Origin: Firm-04 sp964392175
GTDB lineage: Bacteria > Bacillota > Clostridia > Oscillospirales > Ruminococcaceae
NCBI GenBank assembly: GCA_964392175.1
Contig: CAYMOJ010000030.1
Coordinates: 1-23,402, forward strand
Length of the DNA stretch: 23,402 bases
Direction: 5' to 3'
Of the stretch, positions 7,356 to 14,973 are shown in pieces (within the stretch, counting starts at the first letter, position 1; each line of letters opens with the position of its first letter). The position numbers and the translations under genes are program-made. The notes beneath the pieces were generated by a model. The model worked only from the letters and a program-made list of their open reading frames with translations, was not told the DNA's origin and made no database searches.

Positions 7356-9377
7356 ATGATCTCGCACATTTACAAGATGATTGGTGCTTCCATAGCTACA
7401 CTGATCGTATGGAGCAATGCTGTAACCGCAGTATCGGCAATTCCAAGCATTGCCGCAACTACAGTTACCCCTCCTTATTCCTGTCCTGCCGTATATGATG
7501 CAATTATCGCAATGCAAGAGGATTATCCCGAAGGAATGTCATGGACAAATGATAATTTCTACGCGTGGAATGGCGGTGGTATGTACTCTGGCGGTTATGG
7601 ATGCGTTGCTTATGCATATCTCGTTAGTGATGCAGCATTTGGTACGTTGCCTGCGGATGAACCTCTTGATTATGATCCTTCGCTGCTCCGTGTGGGTGAT
7701 TTGATCCGCTATGATGGCCATACCATTTTGGTTTTGGAAGTGCAAAGCGATGCCTTTCTTGTGACTGAGGGCAATTTCAATAGCTCTGTTCATTGGGGCA
7801 GAAGAGTAACCTTCTCATCCTTGGAAGGAAATGTGGATTACTATACCAGCCGCTACCCAGAAATGTTTGCTTTTCGTGAGGATGAAGCTGCGATTGAGAT
7901 CGGCGAAACGGTTACCCCTGCTGTGATCTCTCGCGATGCCGTGGAACTGACTTGGAAAACTTCTGATGCCACCATTGCTACAGTCGATGCCAACGGTTTA
8001 ATCACCGGCAAAGACAACGGTATCGCCACTGTAACGGCAGAGTATGGGAGTGTTCGTGAAAGTTTTACGGTAACAGTGGGAGATCCCGATGCGGCAACAG
8101 AAAAGATTCCCGATGGGTTGGAATACATGATTACCGACGATGAAACTGTCACTATCACAGGATACACAGGCACAGCAGCAGATTTGACAATTCCATCCAC
8201 GATTGAAGGTCTGCCCGTTACTACAATTGGCTCATGGGCATTTAATGCAGCATCCGATGCTGTCAACATGATTTTGCCCGATACCCTTACGACTATTGAA
8301 TCCTTTGCCTGCTTTGATGCAACGAAGCTGGAAACCATTGTTTTGCCCGATTCTCTTGAAGTAATTGATTCTTGGGCTTTTTATTGCAGTGGCTTGCATA
8401 GTTTGATAATTCCTGAAAATGTCATCACCATTGGCAATTGGGCTTGCTGTGGTATGCCAAATCTGCCTGAAATCAATGTAGCAGAAGATAATCCGTACTA
8501 CTGCTCGGTGGAGGGTGTATTGTATGATAAGAACGTCAAAACACTGGTTGCTTACCCTGCCGGTATGAGTACGCTGATCTATTCGATTTGTGATGGCGTA
8601 ACGACCGTTGCACCGGGTGCATTTGGTGATGTCCAAAATTTGCAGATATTGAACATTCCTGCCTCTGTCAACAGCATTACGGAATCTACTTTTGAATTGG
8701 CAACCGCATTGTATCATATCCATGTAGATGCAACGAACACTACATATTGCGATATTGACGGCGTACTGTATACTGCGGATCACAAAACATTATTGGCGTA
8801 TCCCATAGCACGCACTGACCTAGTATATACCATTGCTCCCACTACAGAGACCATTGCAGCTTCTGCGTTTGCATATTGCACTGCGCTGGAGGAGGTCAAC
8901 TTTCCGGAAACGCTTCGTTCGATCAATAAATATGCATTTATCGGGTGCAGTGGCTTGAACGAAATCGAATTGCCACAAAGTACAACTGAAATTCAGCGTT
9001 GGGCATTTCAAAGTTGTGAGAATCTCTCAAGCTGCCAGATTCTGTATAATGTTACAACCATTGGGGCGGACGCATTTGCTAACTGCGCCGATGATTTTAT
9101 AATCTACGGGATAGAGGACAGCTACGCGCAGACCTATGCTGAGGACAATGGTATTTCCTTTGTCATAGCGACTGTTCCGGTGGGCGATATCAACGGTGAT
9201 TATCGCGTTACAATTGCTGATGCCATTTTGCTTCATCGCGTGATTGCAGAAGATGCTGCACTGGATATTGCATCACTGTATTTGGGCGAAATGGACTGCA
9301 ATGAAGATGCTCTGATTGATCTAAACGATGCAGTGTGGATCTTGCAGCTGCTTGCTGACCTTGGTAGCTTAGAGTAA
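7356..9377 (+). CDS. Secreted CHAP / Ig-like / leucine-rich repeat / dockerin protein
   Basis: A 673-residue exported modular protein. Signal peptide 1-28 (cleavage after VSA). About 40-165 reads as a CHAP-type papain-fold cysteine hydrolase: C83 in GGYGCVAYAY, H122 in YDGHTILVLE, then E138 and N140 in LVTEGNFN, the usual C-H-E-N order; such domains cut peptidoglycan or act as amidases. About 171-242 is a BIG2-type Ig-like domain (LTWKTSDATIATVDANGLIT). About 255-603 holds BspA-like (LRR_5) repeats of the LPDSLEVIDSWAFYCSGL kind with two VLY..D.KTL.AYP inserts. About 607-673 is a dockerin with canonical calcium loops D611-x-N613-x-D615...D622 and D647-x-N649-x-D651...D658. The dockerin should dock it onto a cohesin, possibly the one encoded at 3688-4503. 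Start ATG is 8 nt after AGAGG. It follows the antiporter by 23 bp, so the two may be cotranscribed. Confidence 0.88.
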   Translation: MISHIYKMIGASIATLIVWSNAVTAVSAIPSIAATTVTPPYSCPAVYDAIIAMQEDYPEGMSWTNDNFYAWNGGGMYSGGYGCVAYAYLVSDAAFGTLPADEPLDYDPSLLRVGDLIRYDGHTILVLEVQSDAFLVTEGNFNSSVHWGRRVTFSSLEGNVDYYTSRYPEMFAFREDEAAIEIGETVTPAVISRDAVELTWKTSDATIATVDANGLITGKDNGIATVTAEYGSVRESFTVTVGDPDAATEKIPDGLEYMITDDETVTITGYTGTAADLTIPSTIEGLPVTTIGSWAFNAASDAVNMILPDTLTTIESFACFDATKLETIVLPDSLEVIDSWAFYCSGLHSLIIPENVITIGNWACCGMPNLPEINVAEDNPYYCSVEGVLYDKNVKTLVAYPAGMSTLIYSICDGVTTVAPGAFGDVQNLQILNIPASVNSITESTFELATALYHIHVDATNTTYCDIDGVLYTADHKTLLAYPIARTDLVYTIAPTTETIAASAFAYCTALEEVNFPETLRSINKYAFIGCSGLNEIELPQSTTEIQRWAFQSCENLSSCQILYNVTTIGADAFANCADDFIIYGIEDSYAQTYAEDNGISFVIATVPVGDINGDYRVTIADAILLHRVIAEDAALDIASLYLGEMDCNEDALIDLNDAVWILQLLADLGSLE

Positions 9378-9382
9378 GCAAT

Positions 9383-9421
9383 AAACCGGCTTCGCAATGA
9401 AAACGAAGCCGGTTTTGTTTT
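9383..9421 (+). terminator. Terminator after the dockerin/LRR gene
   Basis: A perfect 12-bp stem (9383-9394 with 9404-9415, core CCGGCTTCG), a 9-nt loop, then TTTTGTTTTT starting inside the right arm. Confidence 0.9.
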
Positions 9422-9439
9422 TCTAAATTGCGTTTTCGC

Positions 9440-10321
9440 TCACTTTGCATCATTCTTGTAGGTATCGTTTGTAAAGTAAGGCTTTGTTCGTTGACCTGTC
9501 TGATAGTTATAGCTGCAAGGCTGGTGTAGCAGCGTGTGTGTAAAGGTGATAAACTGCACAAAATTGTGCTGTGTGATACACTGGTAGATCCTTTCTTCAC
9601 TGGCACCTGTGTTGTAATTTGCCTGCCAGATAAACTTTAGCCTCAGCATCTCATCAACGATCTTCTTGCTGTGCGCCTCGTTGATGCCAAGCTCCTGCGC
9701 TAATGTCTGCTCGTTGAAAAACATGGTGGAGGGTCTGCTATGTAAAAAATACATAGCGCGTAGGGCATCGGGCATGGCAAGAAAACGGAACAACTCTACC
9801 ATTTGTTCATCATATGCAAGCACCTTGTCGTATCCGTTTTTTGGTTCTGACATCAATAAAAAGTAGTAGAGATTGTCAGGTAATCTGCCTTGGAAAAATC
9901 CGCTATCAAAACAGCCATCCGTGAAAACTGCATCTAATGGTAAATCGCGGACAGCCCGATCCACTGGACGGTATTCTTCACACCCGCAAGTTGCCATTGC
10001 AAATGCATGGCAGATTTCCTTCATCAACGCAATGCCTTCGCTGTGGGGGTCATCCTCTGTATCGAATCGAATGGCAGCTTTTATTGCTTCCAACACCTGC
10101 TGTGGTAGAGATATTTCCTTTTTGCCGATGCCGAATAGTGTATCAATGGTGATACCAAGTGCTTCTGCAATGGTAGGCAGCAAAGATGCATCCGGATAGC
10201 CAGAACTCTCCCATTTGGATACCGCTTGTGTAGATACGCCGATTTTGTCAGCGAGCTGTTCCTGCGTCATGCCACTGGCTTTGCGTGCTTTTTTGATTTG
10301 TGCATTAAAATTGTTTTCCAT
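9440..10321 (-). CDS. XRE-family regulator with a C-terminal winged-helix-like region
   Basis: A 293-residue protein. Residues about 6-60 are a clear Cro/C1-type helix-turn-helix (MTQEQLADKIGVSTQAVSKWESS). The rest matches no family I recognise, but a stretch near residues 185-235 (LRAMYFLHSRPSTMFFNEQTLAQELGINEAHSKKIVDEMLRL) reads like a second, winged-helix DNA-binding fold. Three cysteines lie in between (CGC and DGCFDSG) and could bind a metal or sense redox state; that is speculation. Two ATGs are adjacent. GGAGG is 4 nt from the first (10324) and 7 nt from the second (10321), so the second is used. It is divergent from the S1-domain gene and may control it. The ligand is unknown. Confidence 0.82.
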   Translation of the reverse strand: MENNFNAQIKKARKASGMTQEQLADKIGVSTQAVSKWESSGYPDASLLPTIAEALGITIDTLFGIGKKEISLPQQVLEAIKAAIRFDTEDDPHSEGIALMKEICHAFAMATCGCEEYRPVDRAVRDLPLDAVFTDGCFDSGFFQGRLPDNLYYFLLMSEPKNGYDKVLAYDEQMVELFRFLAMPDALRAMYFLHSRPSTMFFNEQTLAQELGINEAHSKKIVDEMLRLKFIWQANYNTGASEERIYQCITQHNFVQFITFTHTLLHQPCSYNYQTGQRTKPYFTNDTYKNDAK

Positions 10322-10352
10322 CATGATTCCTCCCTTTCAAGGTGATGCTCTT

Positions 10353-10381
10353 ATTATAACACAGTCTACGGTTGATAACAA
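10353..10381 (-). promoter_or_regulatory. SigmaA promoter of the XRE regulator gene (9440-10321)
   Basis: TTGTTA (complement of 10376-10381), 17-bp spacer, TATAAT (complement of 10353-10358) with TGT before it (extended -10). The leader would be about 25 nt. Confidence 0.75.
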
Positions 10382-10398
10382 GCCCGCAGAACGATAAA

Positions 10399-10450
10399 GA
10401 ATCAACCATGGGTTGCAAAATGCAGCTTGGCATTGCTATTTGGTTGATTC
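10399..10450. promoter_or_regulatory. Inverted repeat between XRE and S1-domain genes, possible operator
   Basis: Perfect 10-bp arms GAATCAACCA (10399-10408) and TGGTTGATTC (10441-10450), 32 bp apart. A second hairpin lies inside (AATGC 10419-10423 with GCATT 10430-10434). No T-run follows on either strand, so it is not a terminator. A weak plus-strand promoter could sit inside it (TTGCAA 10414-10419, 17 bp, TGC plus TATTTG 10437-10442), in which case the arms would flank or overlap the promoter. The repeat is seen; the operator role is inferred. I see no other convincing promoter for the S1 gene between here and 10604. Confidence 0.4.
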
Positions 10451-10604
10451 GACAAAAAGCGCAGTAAATTTTTCGCGGGTGAAAGATTTTTTTCGATTCT
10501 GGTCATATTCGTATTTTCATGAGCATAGATTAATAAAGCATGGGTATCTCTATGGAACGCCGTGCGACAAAAATACATCTGAACAAAAGCTGATGGAGGT
10601 CGAA

Positions 10605-11540
10605 ATGAATCAAACAAATTGTTATCTGCCAGAGGGCTGCCTGATGGATTCAGCCCGAAACCATGCCGCATTGCAATCGGAAGCTGCACTGCGTGAAGCA
10701 ATGCAAAGCGGTCAGCGCCTGGAAGCGCGTGTGCGAGTCTGCGATGGTGGACATAATCTTCATGTGGATTTGCCCTGTATGCATGGCATGATTCCGCGTG
10801 TGGAAGGTGCATTGGGTATTGAAGACGGTTCAACGCGGGATATTGCGCTGATTTCCAAGGTGAATAAGCCTGTGTGTTTTTCTGTCATGCGCATTGAAAA
10901 GGATGCCAATGGTGCACCAATTGCGGTACTTTCGCGCCGTATGCAGCAAGAACAGTGCCGTGACGGATATATCAATCATCTGCGTCCCGGGGATATCATT
11001 CCTGCACGGGTCACGCATCTTGCTCCCTTTGGTTGCTTTGTGGATATCGGTTGTGGCGTGCCGTCACTCATTCCCATTGATGCCATTTCGGTTTCTCGCA
11101 TCTCTCATCCATCAGACCGCTTTTATATTGGGCAGGAGATTCGTGTGATTGTCAAGGGCTTTGAAAACGGTCGAGTTTTGCTTTCTCATAAAGAATTGCT
11201 TGGTACATGGGCTGAAAATGCTGCTTGCTTTTCTGCTGGGGAAACCGTTGCAGGTATTGTTCGCTCCGTGGAGGATTACGGCATTTTTGTGGAGCTTGCG
11301 CCAAATCTTGCTGGCCTTGCTGATCTCCGTGCCGGCATCCACCCGGGACAAAATGCCAGTGTATATATCAAAAGCATCGTGCCTGAGCGCATGAAGATCA
11401 AGCTCGCGATTGTAGATGTCTTTGAGGAGGAGCACGCGCCTACACCATTGCGTTATTTTACTGATGCAGATCATATGGATTCATGGGTGTATACATTGCC
11501 GCTTGCCAAGCGGCAGATCATTACCGATTTTACCGCTTGA
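10605..11540 (+). CDS. S1 RNA-binding domain protein (short ribosomal protein S1-like)
   Basis: A 311-residue cytosolic protein with a degenerate S1-like OB fold (about 36-112), a good S1 domain (about 127-196, LRPGDIIPARVTHLAPFGCFVDIG) and a third (about 211-272, AGETVAGIVRSVEDYGIFVELAPNLAGLAD). The linker SHKELLGTW is shared with S1 proteins of Firmicutes, so it probably binds mRNA or the 30S subunit, with roles in translation or RNA turnover. E. coli S1 has six such domains; this short form is common in Firmicutes. The frame is open well upstream, but GGAGG (10595-10599) sits 5 nt before the ATG at 10605, and residues upstream of it look unlike protein. It is divergent from the XRE gene and has its own terminator. 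Confidence 0.85.
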   Translation: MNQTNCYLPEGCLMDSARNHAALQSEAALREAMQSGQRLEARVRVCDGGHNLHVDLPCMHGMIPRVEGALGIEDGSTRDIALISKVNKPVCFSVMRIEKDANGAPIAVLSRRMQQEQCRDGYINHLRPGDIIPARVTHLAPFGCFVDIGCGVPSLIPIDAISVSRISHPSDRFYIGQEIRVIVKGFENGRVLLSHKELLGTWAENAACFSAGETVAGIVRSVEDYGIFVELAPNLAGLADLRAGIHPGQNASVYIKSIVPERMKIKLAIVDVFEEEHAPTPLRYFTDADHMDSWVYTLPLAKRQIITDFTA

Positions 11541-11543
11541 GGG

Positions 11544-11579
11544 AAAACCGTGCAGTTCTTGTTGGGCTGTACGGTTTTT
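11544..11579 (+). terminator. Terminator after the S1-domain gene
   Basis: A 12-bp stem with one G-U pair (AAAACCGTGCAG 11544-11555 with CTGTACGGTTTT 11567-11578), an 11-nt loop and a T5 run. Confidence 0.88.
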
Positions 11580-11582
11580 ACT

Positions 11583-11649
11583 TATGATACAATATGTCAT
11601 AATCATAGTAGAAAACGGCATTGCATTTTCTGACTTTTTGCAGTATAAT
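11583..11649 (+). promoter_or_regulatory. Promoter and palindromic operator of the AraC-type regulator gene
   Basis: TTATGA-N9-TCATAA (11582-11602), then a -35 box TTGCAT (11621-11626), 17-bp spacer and perfect TATAAT (11644-11649). Counting from TATGA, the distance from the end of the palindrome to the -35 is 19 bp, exactly as in the cohesin-dockerin promoter. The two regions match at 37 of the first 48 positions. Autoregulation by the gene product is a reasonable inference. Confidence 0.65.
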
Positions 11650-11697
11650 AATGAACAGATTCTGATTCTATGACTGATAGAAAGCAAAGGTGATACT

Positions 11698-13983
11698 ATG
11701 AGCAAATTGTATGCAGACCATGCCGCAGGTGCGATTGGCGTACTGATTCCTGAGGTAGTTGGCGCACTGAATGATGAGTTGCTGCGCGGTATCCATGAAG
11801 CGGCACGTATCCTAGGGTATGATGTACTGATCTTTACAGATACGTATAATCCTGTGGATGCGATTGATGATAATCACACCCTGAATGCGCTTCATAATAT
11901 CTATCAACTTGCTGCAAGAGGGGATCTCAGCGGGATTCTATTCGCCTCCGGACGCTTTGGTAGCACAGAACGTCGTATGCAGATTCATCGATTGTTGGAG
12001 CACACTTCTGTGCCTTGCCTTGTGTTGGAGGAAGAGTGTGAGCATTTGCCGTACCTCTTTCCCCCAGAGGAGGACAGTATGTATGCGATCACTTCTCATC
12101 TCATCCGTGCCCATCGCTGTAAGGATATTCTTTGTCTGACCGGTCCCAATGGCTCGCATATCACGAAAAGCCGTACTGCGGGCTTTGTACGCGCGATGCG
12201 TGATGCAGATTTGCCCTGTACCGAGCGGAATATTATCTATGGTGATTTGTGGAAGGAGAAGCCCCGTCAGTTCGCAATGGATTTGGTGCAAGGGCGAATG
12301 CCCATGCCCGATGCCATTGTCTGTGTCAGCGATCCTATGGCAATTACTTTGTGCGATACTTTGCAGGAATATGGCGTTTCTGTTCCTGATATTGTTCGTA
12401 TCACCGGCTATGATGGTACATGGCATTCTTCTATGCACGACCCTACAATCACTACTGTTGCAGGGCGTGAGCGTCAGCTTGGTGTGATGGCGGTCAATCA
12501 GCTATATACGATGATGACCGGGATGCGTAGTCAAGTACCGGTGCCGCAGCAAACGATCCGATATGGTGGCAGCTGTGGTTGTGGCGTACCTGTTGGCGCA
12601 GGCGTGCAGCATGATGCTGACCGATACGACCCCTATGTTGTTAATATTATGCAGCATTATACGCGCCGCAGAGTGCATATGACTTCCGATTATATTTTGC
12701 GTCTTGCTGAGTGTACAAGTTTTGATTCACTATTTCTGAATATCGACAGCTATGGCTATATCCTCGAAAATTGGGAGTGGATGGATATATGTCTATGCGA
12801 GGATTGGACTTGCGATTTTGAGGATCATCAGCGTTACCGACGCAGTGGCTTTTCTGACAGAATGTATCTTGCACTTTCCAAGCGGCATATTCGTAACAAT
12901 GAAGGTAGATATTATTTTCCTACAAACGCATTGCTACCTGCGTTGCGGCAGCCCCATACACCACGACTTGTGCTGTTCACATCGTTGCATTATGATGACC
13001 AGATCTTCGGCTACATCGCCACTGCCTATCAGAACATGGATCAGATCTGCATTGATGAACATTATCTGAACTGGTGTCAGGCGGTTGCAAATGGACTGTA
13101 TACCTTGCAAAACAAGATGTATCAAGACTATGTCCGTCGGCAGATCAATCAACTTTCGGTACACGATCCCACCACCGGTCTGTATAATAAGCGTGGTCTG
13201 ATGGAGCAGTTGCCTGATCTACTTTCTAAGCTACAAAGCGATAAAACCGAATGCTTTTGTATGCTTGTTACAAATACCGAGCGCATGACCGGTCAGCTTT
13301 CCGATGGCATCGATAGTTCACTCTTGCTTGCCAATGCGCTGCGTCTTTCTGCCGATACAAGAGAGCTGACTGCGCGGCTGAAGCCATCGGTGTTTTTGGT
13401 GATTGTACCCTTGACCCACGATGAGACTCCGGAGCATTATAAGCAGCATCGCGTAGAGTTGCTTGAAAATCAACGCGTGCAATTACAGGGTGAGCATAGC
13501 ATGGCACATCATTCAGAATATCTGATCCATTATAATGCTGCAACATTTACGCGCCTCAGCGAGATGGAATCGCACATTGAGGCTATGCTGAGTACCATGG
13601 AAGAAGCCGTTGATGAGAGTGCAATGGGTGGTGCAGATTATCGCAAGCAGCTGTTGCAGTTGCGCAATGATATTTATGCGAATCCACAGTATGAGTGGGG
13701 GATTCCAAGCATAGCCCAAGGGATCGGTATTAGCATAGGATATTTTCATCACTTGTATAAGCGGCTGTTCGGCATTAGCTGCCGTGATGATGTGATCGCA
13801 GCGCGCATGGAAAAAGCAAAACGCCTGTTGATCTCTACCGATTTACGTGTGCAGGAAATCGCGGAAAAATGTGGTTACCAGAATCAGAGCCACTTTATGC
13901 GACAATTCAAGCAAAAGCATGATATTTCCGCTGTGCAGTACCGGAAAGGACACCGCAAAAAGGAATCGCCCGCAATCGTATGA
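11698..13983 (+). CDS. AraC-type regulator with LacI-like sensor and degenerate GGDEF domain
   Basis: A 761-residue soluble regulator. About 10-290 resembles the sugar-binding (periplasmic-binding-protein-like) half of LacI/GalR proteins (IGVLIPEVVGALNDELLRGI, VRITGYDG at 233-240) but has no N-terminal LacI helix-turn-helix. It ends in GGSCGCGV (290-297), a cysteine motif common at this junction in clostridial relatives. About 310-480 is a GAF-like linker. About 485-640 begins like a diguanylate cyclase (DPTTGLYNKRG at 490-500), but the signature GGDEF is replaced by KPSVF (562-566), so it should be inactive. About 650-755 is an AraC/XylS DNA-binding domain (IAQGIGISIGYFHHLYKRLFG, then VQEIAEKCGYQNQSHFMRQFKQKH). 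It probably senses a sugar or oligosaccharide and activates transcription. Start ATG follows AAAGGTGAT. The gene stands alone with its own promoter and terminator. Confidence 0.88.
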   Translation: MSKLYADHAAGAIGVLIPEVVGALNDELLRGIHEAARILGYDVLIFTDTYNPVDAIDDNHTLNALHNIYQLAARGDLSGILFASGRFGSTERRMQIHRLLEHTSVPCLVLEEECEHLPYLFPPEEDSMYAITSHLIRAHRCKDILCLTGPNGSHITKSRTAGFVRAMRDADLPCTERNIIYGDLWKEKPRQFAMDLVQGRMPMPDAIVCVSDPMAITLCDTLQEYGVSVPDIVRITGYDGTWHSSMHDPTITTVAGRERQLGVMAVNQLYTMMTGMRSQVPVPQQTIRYGGSCGCGVPVGAGVQHDADRYDPYVVNIMQHYTRRRVHMTSDYILRLAECTSFDSLFLNIDSYGYILENWEWMDICLCEDWTCDFEDHQRYRRSGFSDRMYLALSKRHIRNNEGRYYFPTNALLPALRQPHTPRLVLFTSLHYDDQIFGYIATAYQNMDQICIDEHYLNWCQAVANGLYTLQNKMYQDYVRRQINQLSVHDPTTGLYNKRGLMEQLPDLLSKLQSDKTECFCMLVTNTERMTGQLSDGIDSSLLLANALRLSADTRELTARLKPSVFLVIVPLTHDETPEHYKQHRVELLENQRVQLQGEHSMAHHSEYLIHYNAATFTRLSEMESHIEAMLSTMEEAVDESAMGGADYRKQLLQLRNDIYANPQYEWGIPSIAQGIGISIGYFHHLYKRLFGISCRDDVIAARMEKAKRLLISTDLRVQEIAEKCGYQNQSHFMRQFKQKHDISAVQYRKGHRKKESPAIV

Positions 13984-13995
13984 TTGCAACAAAAC

Positions 13996-14034
13996 AAAAG
14001 CACCGCTGATCTGTGCAATGTCAGCGGTGCTTTT
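13996..14034. terminator. Terminator after the AraC-type gene, bidirectional
   Basis: A perfect 14-bp stem (AAAAGCACCGCTGA 13996-14009 with TCAGCGGTGCTTTT 14021-14034), an 11-nt loop, T4 on the right and an A-rich stretch on the left. It can stop transcripts from both sides of this convergent gene pair. Confidence 0.88.
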
Positions 14035-14047
14035 CAGGCAAAAGTGT

Positions 14048-14066
14048 AAAAGGGGGCTTCCCTTTT
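14048..14066 (-). terminator. Probable terminator of the second XRE gene
   Basis: AAAAGGG (14048-14054) pairs with CCCTTTT (14060-14066) across a 5-nt loop. On the minus strand it lies about 20 nt after the stop codon of the XRE gene; a second, stronger hairpin (13996-14034) backs it up. It could also work on the plus strand, where it ends in T6. Confidence 0.6.
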
Positions 14067-14088
14067 TTGCGAAATCATGGTATAATAA

Positions 14089-14802
14089 TTATGGGCGTTT
14101 CTGCGTTTCCAGACCATCTCTGGTTCGTTGAATGCTGTCTTCACTGATCTTTACCAGATTTAGCAGCGATGAAGCGTATTCTGAAAAATCTTGAGAAAGT
14201 GTTGCGGTGGTCACATAAAGTGTATTTGCATCGCGTACTGCATCATTGGCACCCAGCGCAATACCGCTGGAAGCCGCTTTGATGTTTGCCTCATTCAGCG
14301 AAATGATGGCATTAGCACTGTCGTTTGCAACCACCTTGGGCACACGAAACAGTTTCTGGTCATTCTGCGGGCAGGCATTGTAGATGATACGGAACAGCTT
14401 GTATACCGAAAGCATCAGATACGATGAAACCTCGCGAATCAGCGTAAAGGAGTTAGCACGCTGAGAGAATGAGAACAGTAGACTGATGGAATTGTTGATA
14501 ATTTTCCGGTAGAAGCGAATCACTTCATTGGAAGGCATGACGTTGTTGCCGTCATCATCGGGAATTTCCTCAATGCTGAGTGTTCTGCCTTCCGGCTCGG
14601 GTGTGCGTCCCAGTAGATAATCGCAGGAAACGCCGTAGTAATCGGCAATTTTTACAAGAAAATCAAGACCGCATTCACGGATGCCTTTTTCATAGTGGGA
14701 GAGTAATGCCTGTGAAATGCCCAGGTCATTGGCGGCTTGTTTCTGGCTGATTTTGCGCTCTTTGCGTTGCAACGTAATGATTCTGGAGAAATCGGGATTC
14801 AT
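14089..14802 (-). CDS. XRE-family transcriptional regulator
   Basis: A 237-residue protein with a Cro/C1-type helix-turn-helix at about 6-62 (ISQKQAANDLGISQALLSHYEKGIRECGLDFLVKIADYYGVSCDYLLG). The remaining 170 residues are helical in character and match no family I recognise; they include a hydrophobic patch (about 105-140) that may serve dimerisation. Start ATG is 8 nt after AAGGAGG (complement of 14811-14817). The gene is divergent from the phosphatase gene, and its own promoter contains an 18-bp near-palindrome, so autorepression and control of the neighbour are plausible. Target and signal are unknown. Confidence 0.82.
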   Translation of the reverse strand: MNPDFSRIITLQRKERKISQKQAANDLGISQALLSHYEKGIRECGLDFLVKIADYYGVSCDYLLGRTPEPEGRTLSIEEIPDDDGNNVMPSNEVIRFYRKIINNSISLLFSFSQRANSFTLIREVSSYLMLSVYKLFRIIYNACPQNDQKLFRVPKVVANDSANAIISLNEANIKAASSGIALGANDAVRDANTLYVTTATLSQDFSEYASSLLNLVKISEDSIQRTRDGLETQKRP

Positions 14803-14853
14803 AATGAGTGCCTCCTTGCTTCGATATCATGCTCCTAAAAAGGGTGCCTATCC

Positions 14854-14882
14854 ATTATATAACAAATAGTATAATTTGTAAA
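14854..14882 (-). promoter_or_regulatory. Promoter of the second XRE gene with a palindrome in its spacer
   Basis: TTTACA (complement of 14877-14882), 17-bp spacer, perfect TATAAT (complement of 14854-14859). The near-palindrome ACAAAT-N6-ATTTGT (14862-14879) fills the spacer and enters the -35 box, a typical place for a repressor operator. Binding by the XRE protein itself is inferred. Confidence 0.75.
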
Positions 14883-14927
14883 GACCCTGCGCAGAAAAAA
14901 CCATGTGAAAATTGTGCGACTTTTTTG

Positions 14928-14957
14928 TTGAAATTGACGAAAGCGCGTCAATATGAT
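14928..14957 (+). promoter_or_regulatory. Palindrome TTGACG-N6-CGTCAA upstream of the phosphatase gene
   Basis: An 18-bp inverted repeat (14934-14951) lies exactly between a -35-like TTGAAA (14928-14933) and a -10-like TATGAT (14952-14957). The promoter reading has a problem: transcription would start near 14964, inside the ribosome binding site at 14960-14965. The palindrome may instead be an operator for a promoter further up; TATAAT at 14870-14875 lacks a good -35. Confidence 0.35.
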
Positions 14958-14973
14958 AGAAAGGACAAATTCT

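Noticed and set aside
10413..10604. Upstream extension of the S1-domain frame
   Set aside because: It runs through an inverted repeat and A/T-rich sequence and has no ribosome binding site; GGAGG marks the ATG at 10605.
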